Made by a program: the position numbers and the translations under genes
Notes under the pieces: generated by a model
Database searches by the model: none
Told to the model about the DNA's origin: nothing
What the model saw: only the letters and a program-made list of their open reading frames with translations
Shown here: positions 59,470-64,000 of the stretch, piece after piece
Layout of the letters: every line of letters starts with the position of its first letter
Numbering within the stretch: position 1 is the first letter of the stretch
NCBI GenBank assembly: GCA_964036045.1
Contig: OZ038402.1
Coordinates: 9,192,971-9,256,970 of the forward strand
Reading direction: 5' to 3'
DNA: 64,000 nt
DNA from: Eutreptiella sp. 'Long Island Sound 2002'
Lineage: Eukaryota > Euglenozoa > Euglenophyceae > Eutreptiales > Eutreptiaceae

Positions 59470-62400
59470 TTTGTACGCGCGCGCGTCCCGGGGGATTGGG
59501 CTTGGCGCGGCGGTTTGTACGCGCGCGCGTCCCGGGGGATGGGGCTTGGCGCAGCGGTTTGTACGCGCGCGCGTCCCGCGAGATCGGGCTTGGACCAGCG
59601 GTTTGTACGCGCGCGTGTCCCGGGGGATTGGGCTTGGCGCAACGGTTTGTACGCGCGCGCGTCCCGGGGGATCGGGCTTGGCGCAGCGGTTTGTACGCGC
59701 GCGCGTCCCGGGGGATTGGGCTTGGCGCAGCGGTTTGTACGCGCGCGCGTCCGGGGGATGGGGCTTGGCGCAGCGGTTTGTAAGCACGCGCATCCCGGGG
59801 GATTGGGCTTGGCGCGGCGGTTTGTACGCGCGCGCGCCCGGGAAATTGCACTTGTCGCGGCGGTTTTTACGGGCGCGCGTCCCGGGGGATTGGGCTTGGC
59901 GCAGCGGTTTGTACGCGCGCGCGTCCCGGGGGATTGGGCTTGTCGCAGTGGTTTGTACGCGCGCGCGTCCCGGGGGATCGGGCTTGGCGCAGCGGTTGGT
60001 ACGCGCGCGCGTCCCGGGGGATTGGGCTTGGCGCAGCGGTTTGTACGCGCGCGCGTCCCGGGGGATTGGGCTTGGCTCAGCGGTTTGTACGCGCGCACGT
60101 CCCGGGGGATCGGGCTTGGCGCAGCGGTTTGTACGCGCGCGCGTCCCGCGGGATTGGGCTTGGCGCAGCGGTTTGTACGCGCGCGCGTCCCGGCGGATTG
60201 GGCTTGGCGCAGCGGTTTGTACGCGCGCGCGTCCCGGGGGATTGGGCTTGGCGCAGCGGTTTGTACACGCGCGCGTCACGGGGGATTGGGCTTGGCGCAG
60301 TGGTTTGTACGCGCGCGCGACCCGGGGGATCGGGCTTGGCGCGGCGGTTGGTACGCGCGCGCGTCCCGGGGGACTGGGCTTGGCGCAGCGGTTTGTACGC
60401 GCGCGCGTCCCGGGGGATTGGGCTTGGCAGAGCGGTTTGTACGCGCGCGCGTCCCGGGGGATCGGGCTTGGCGCAGCGGTTTGTACGCGCGCGCGTCCCG
60501 GGGGATGGGGCTTGGCGCAGCGGTTTGTACGCGCGCGCGTCCCGGGGGATTGGGCTTGGCGCAGCGGTTTGTACGCGCGCGCGTCCCGGGGGATTGGGCT
60601 TGGCGCAGCGGTTTGTACGCGCGCGCGTCCCGGGGGATCGGGCTTGGCGCAGCGGTTTGTACGCGCGCGCGTCCCGCGGGATTGGGCTTGGCGCAGCGGT
60701 TTGTACGCGCGCGCGTCCCGGGGGATTGGGCTTGGCGCAGCGGTTTGTACGTGCGCGCGTCCCGGGGGATTGGGCTTGGCGCAGCGGTTTGTACGCGCGC
60801 GCGTCCCGGGTAATCGGGCTTGGCGCAGCGGTTTGTACGCGCGCGCGTCCCGGGGGATAGGGCTTGGCGCAGCGGTTTGTACGCGCGCGCGTCCCGGGGG
60901 ATTGGGCTTGGCGCAGCGGTCTGTACGGGCGCGCGTCCGAGGGGATGGGGCTTGGCGCAGCGGTTTGTACGCGCGCGCGTCCCGCGGGATCGGGCTTGGC
61001 GCAGCGGTTGGTACGCGCGCGCGTCCCGGGGGATTGGGCTTGGCGCAGCGGTTTGTACGCGCGCGCGTCCCAGGGGATCGGGCCTGGCGCAGCGGTTTGT
61101 ACGCGCGCGCGTCCCGGGGGATTGGGCTTGGCGCAACGGTTTGTACGCGCGCGCGTCCCGGGGGACGGGGCTTGGCGCAGCGGTTTGTACGCGCGCGCGT
61201 CCCGCGAGATCGGGCTTGGCTCAGCGGTTTGTACGCGCGCGCGTCCCGGGGGATTGGGCTTGGCGCAACGGTTTGTACGCGCGCGCGCCCCGGGGGATCG
61301 GGCTTGGCGCAGCGGTTTGTACGCGCGCGCGTCCCGGGGGATTGGGCTTGGCGCAGCGGTTTGTAAGCGCGCGCATCCCGGGGGATTGGGCTTGGCGCAG
61401 CGGTTTGTACGCGCGCGCGTCCCGGGGGATTGGGCTTGGCGCGGCGGTTTGTACGCGCGCGCGTCCCGGTAGATGGGGCTTGGCGCAGCGGTTTGTACGC
61501 GCGCGCGTCCCGCGAGATCGGGCTTGGACCAGCGGTTTGTACGCGCGCGCGTCCCGGGGGATTGGGCTTGGCGCAACGGTTTGTACGCGCGCGCGTCCCG
61601 GGGGATCGGGCTTGGCGCAGCAGTTTGTACGCGCGCGCGTCCCGGGGGATTGGGCTTGGCGCAGCGGTTTGTACGCGCGCGCGTCCGGGGGATGGGGCTT
61701 GGCGCAGCGGTTTGTAAGCGCGCGCATCCCGGGGGATTGGGCTTGGCGCGGCGGTTTGTACGCGCGCGCGCCCGGGAAATTGCACTTGTCGCGGCGGTTT
61801 TTACGGGCGCGCGTCCCGGGGGATTGGGCTTGGCGCAGCGGTTTGTACGCGCGCGCGTCCCGGGGGATTGGGCTTGTCGCAGTGGTTTGTACGCGCGCGC
61901 GTCCCGGGGGATCGGGCTTGGCGCAGCGGTTGGTACGCGCGCGCGTCCCGGGGGATTGGGCTTGGCGCAGCGGTTTGTACGCGCGCGCGTCCCGGGGGAT
62001 TGGGCTTGGCTCAGCGGTTTGTACGCGCGCACGTCCCGGGGGATCGGGCTTGGCGCAGCGGTTTGTACGCGCGCGCGTCCCGCGGGATTGGGCTTGGCGC
62101 AGCGGTTTGTACGCGCGCGCGTCCCGGCGGATTGGGCTTGGCGCAGCGGTTTGTACGCGCGCGCGTCCCGGGGGATTGGGCTTGGCGCAGCGGTTTGTAC
62201 ACGCGCGCGTCACGGGGGATTGGGCTTGGCGCAGTGGTTTGTACGCGCGCGCGACCCGGGGGATCGGGCTTGGCGCGGCGGTTGGTACGCGCGCGCGTCC
62301 CGGGGGACTGGGCTTGGCGCAGCGGTTTGTACGCGCGCGCGTCCCGGGGGATTGGGCTTGGCAGAGCGGTTTGTACGCGCGCGCGTCCCGGGGGATCGGG

Positions 62401-63337
62401 CTTGGCGCAGCGGATTGTACGCGCGCGCGTCCCGGGGGATGGGGCTTGGCGCAGCGGTTTGTACGCGCGCGCGTCCCGGGGGATTGGGCTTGGCGCAGCG
62501 GTTTGTACGCGCGCGCGTCCCGGGGGATTGGGCTTGGCGCAGCGGTTTGTACGCGCGCGCGTCCCGGGGGATCGGGCTTGGCGCAGCGGTTTGTACGCGC
62601 GCGCGTCCCGCGGGATTGGGCTTGGCGCAGCGGTTTGTACGCGCGCGCGTCCCGGGGGATTGGGCTTGGCGCAGCGGTTTGTACGTGCGCGCGTCCCGGG
62701 GGATTGGGCTTGGCGCAGCGGTTTGTACGCGCGCGCGTCCCGGGTAATCGGGCTTGGCGCAGCGGTTTGTACGCGCGCGCGTCCCGGGGGATAGGGCTTG
62801 GCGCAGCGGTTTGTACGCGCGCGCATCCCGGGGGACTCGGCTTGGCGCAGCGGTCTGTACGGGCGCGCGTCCGAGGGGATGGGGCTTGGCGCAGCGGTTT
62901 GTACGCGCGCGCGTCCCGCGGGATCGGGCTTGGCGCAGCGGTTGGTACGCGCGCGCGTCCCGGGGGATTGGGCTTGGCGCAGCGGTTTGTACGCGCGCGC
63001 GTCCCAGGGGATCGGGCCTGGCGCAGCGGTTTGTACGCGCGCGCGTCCCGGGGGATTGGGCTTGGCGCAACGGTTTGTACGCGCGCGCGTCCCGGGGGAC
63101 GGGGCTTGGCGCAGCGGTTTGTACGCGCGCGCGTCCCGCGAGATCGGGCTTGGCTCAGCGGTTTGTACGCGCGCGCGTCCCGGGGGATTGGGCTTGGCGC
63201 AACGGTTTGTACGCGCGCGCGCCCCGGGGGATCGGGCTTGGCGCAGCGGTTTGTACGCGCGCGCGTCCCGGGGGATTGGGCTTGGCGCAGCGGTTTGTAA
63301 GCGCGCGCATCCCGGGGGATTGGGCTTGGCGCGGCGG
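59470..63337. repeat. 1,934-bp direct tandem duplication (44 units minus 2 bp, two copies)
   Basis: Copies at about 59470-61403 and 61404-63337 lie head to tail at a shift of 1,934 bp. Markers are GGCTTGGACCAGCGG (59590 and 61524), AAATTGCACTTGTCGCGG (59843 and 61777), GTCACGGGGG (60274 and 62208), GTCCGAGGGGATGG (60936 and 62870), GGGCCTGGCGC (61081 and 63015) and GCGCGCCCCGGGGG (61286 and 63220). The 2-bp deficit from 44 x 44 is explained by two 43-bp units. A few single differences are visible, such as GTTTGTACG against GATTGTACG (60480 and 62414), and CCGGTAGATGG near 61470 in the second copy only. Confidence 0.92.
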
Positions 63338-64000
63338 TTTGTACGCGCGCGCGCCGGGGAAATTGCGCTTGTCGCAGCGGTTTTTACGGGCGCGCGTCCC
63401 GGGGGATGGGGCTTGGCGCAGCGGTTTGTACGCGCGCGCGTCCCGGGGGATTGGGCTTGTCGCAGTGGCTTGTACGCGCGCGCGTCCCGGGGGATCGGGC
63501 TTGGCGCAGCGGTTGGTACGCGCGCGCGTCCCGGGGGATTGGGCTTGGCGCAGCGGTTTGTACGCGCGCGCGTCCCGGGGGATTGGGCTTGGCGCAGCGG
63601 TTTGTACGCGCGCGCGTCCCGGGGGATCGGGCTTGGCGCAGCGGTTTGTACGCGCGCGCGTCCCGCGGGATTGGGCTCGGCGCAGCGGTTTGTACGCGCG
63701 CGCGTCCCGGCGGATTGGGCTTGTCGCAGTGGTTTGTACGCGCGCGCGTCCCGGGGGATCGGGCTTGGCGCAGCGGTTGGTACGCGCGCGCGTCCCGGGG
63801 GATTGGGCTTGGCGCAGCGGTTTGTACGCGCGCGCGTCCCGGGGGATTGGGCTTGGCTCAGCGGTTTGTACGCGCGCACGTCCCGGGGGATCGGGCTTGG
63901 CGCAGCGGTTTGTACGCGCGCGCGTCCCGCGGGATTGGGCTTGGCGCAGCGGTTTGTACGCGCGCGCGTCCCGGCGGATTGGGCTTGGCGCAGCGGTTTG
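63338..64000. repeat. Right end of window, still inside the array
   Basis: The array continues to the last base, which lies 19 bases into a unit that begins at 63982. This segment carries GCGCGCCGGGGAAATTGCGC at 63349-63368, a form otherwise seen at 58209-58228. The following order of units also resembles 58.2-58.8 kb at a shift of 5,140 bp. It is therefore a further partial copy of the 50-59 kb family and shows no sign of the array ending. Confidence 0.8.

Larger units (their letters stand above)
1..64000. repeat. 44-bp GC-rich tandem satellite array spanning the whole window
   Basis: Every line of the window is the same unit repeated head to tail in one orientation. The reference form is at 6761-6804 and contains, in order, GGCTTGGCGCAGCGGTT, TGTACGCGCGCGCGT and CCCGGGGGATTG. 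Base counts per unit are 20 G, 12 C, 9 T and 3 A. Most units are exactly 44 bp. Variant units of 42-43 bp or with small deletions shift the register, which is why several long-range shifts are a few bases short of a multiple of 44. SmaI (CCCGGG) and RsaI (GTAC) sites occur in nearly every unit, so partial digestion should give a 44-bp ladder. No non-repeat sequence is seen. The array, the unit length and the orientation are direct observations. Calling it a eukaryotic satellite is an inference from size and higher-order structure. The family and species are not recognised. Confidence 0.98.

Noticed and set aside
1-64000. Very long open reading frames on both strands (for example 9970-18312 plus, 42503-50239 minus)
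   Set aside because: They overlap in all six frames, exist because the 44-bp unit lacks stop codons, have no start, ribosome-site or codon-bias support, and translate to the satellite unit in rotating registers. None is a supported gene.
1-64000. CRISPR array
   Set aside because: The repeats abut directly. There are no unique spacers, no leader and no cas genes, and the copy number is far too high.
1-64000. Telomeric repeat or telomere-associated sequence
   Set aside because: No TTAGGG-like or other short telomeric tandem motif is present. The G/T-rich strand bias alone is not evidence.
1-64000. CENP-B box (centromere marker)
   Set aside because: The required TTCG....A..CGGG pattern does not fit the consensus on either strand. 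The only CGGG contexts are preceded by CGCGTCC or ATCCCC, so no box is claimed.
1-64000. Ribosomal DNA intergenic spacer subrepeats
   Set aside because: No rRNA gene, promoter or terminator sequence occurs, and 64 kb of pure subrepeat is longer than such spacers normally are.
1-64000. Transposable element or its tandem remains
   Set aside because: No terminal inverted or long terminal repeats, target-site duplications, poly-A tail or protein-coding core is visible. Changes between blocks are explained by duplication of the same unit.
1-64000. Bacterial repetitive surface-protein gene or plasmid repeat
   Set aside because: A 44-bp unit shifts frame at each copy, which a selected repeat protein would avoid. 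No bacterial genes, operons or origins appear in 64 kb.

Overview
The whole 64 kb window is one uninterrupted tandem array of a GC-rich satellite with a 44-bp unit. A unit matching the common form exactly lies at 6761-6804. The window begins at the first base of a unit and ends 19 bases into another, so neither edge of the array is seen. The window length divided by 44 gives about 1,454 copies, all in the same orientation. I found no unique sequence, no gene, no RNA gene, no transposon insertion and no break in the array. The size, head-to-tail order and layered duplications point to a eukaryotic chromosome, in constitutive heterochromatin, a subtelomere, a microchromosome or a sex chromosome. 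The species cannot be named from the sequence. GC-rich 40-45 bp satellites such as CNM and PO41 are known from bird microchromosomes, but I cannot compare this unit with them here.

In unit coordinates, positions 1-17 hold GGCTTGGCGCAGCGGTT. Positions 18-32 are TGTACGCGCGCGCGT, a perfect purine-pyrimidine alternation. Positions 33-44 are CCCGGGGGATTG. The unit has 20 G, 12 C, 9 T and 3 A (73% GC) and 8 CpG. It has no stop codon in any of the six frames, and 44 is not a multiple of 3. Very long open frames therefore occur on both strands as an arithmetic by-product, and none is annotated as a gene.

Layout, left to right. 1-6430 is the most diverged part, with mixed unit variants, several unit-length changes and one 439-bp duplication. 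6.4-14.3 kb holds simple segmental duplications with shifts of 176, 1804, 748 and 396 bp, all whole multiples of 44. 14.3-16.4 kb is a mosaic. 16.4-21.9 kb is a higher-order repeat of 1,350-1,394 bp. 21.7-36.2 kb holds two copies of a 6.6-kb block at a shift of 7,828 bp, with a 2,536-bp duplication nested in each. 36.2-42.6 kb is a second higher-order family, with an 878-bp EcoRI-marked period inside a shift of about 3.07 kb. 45.1-50.3 kb holds 924-bp and 1,188-bp duplications. 50.3-59.5 kb is a mosaic with a period near 1.6 kb. 59.47-63.34 kb is a direct tandem duplication of 1,934 bp.

No gene network is present. If the array acts, it does so as DNA structure or chromatin: a Z-DNA-prone and palindromic segment every 44 bp, a very high CpG load, and constant G/T-rich strand asymmetry over 64 kb. 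Copy boundaries and duplication edges are read by eye and are good to roughly one unit unless a shift is quoted exactly.
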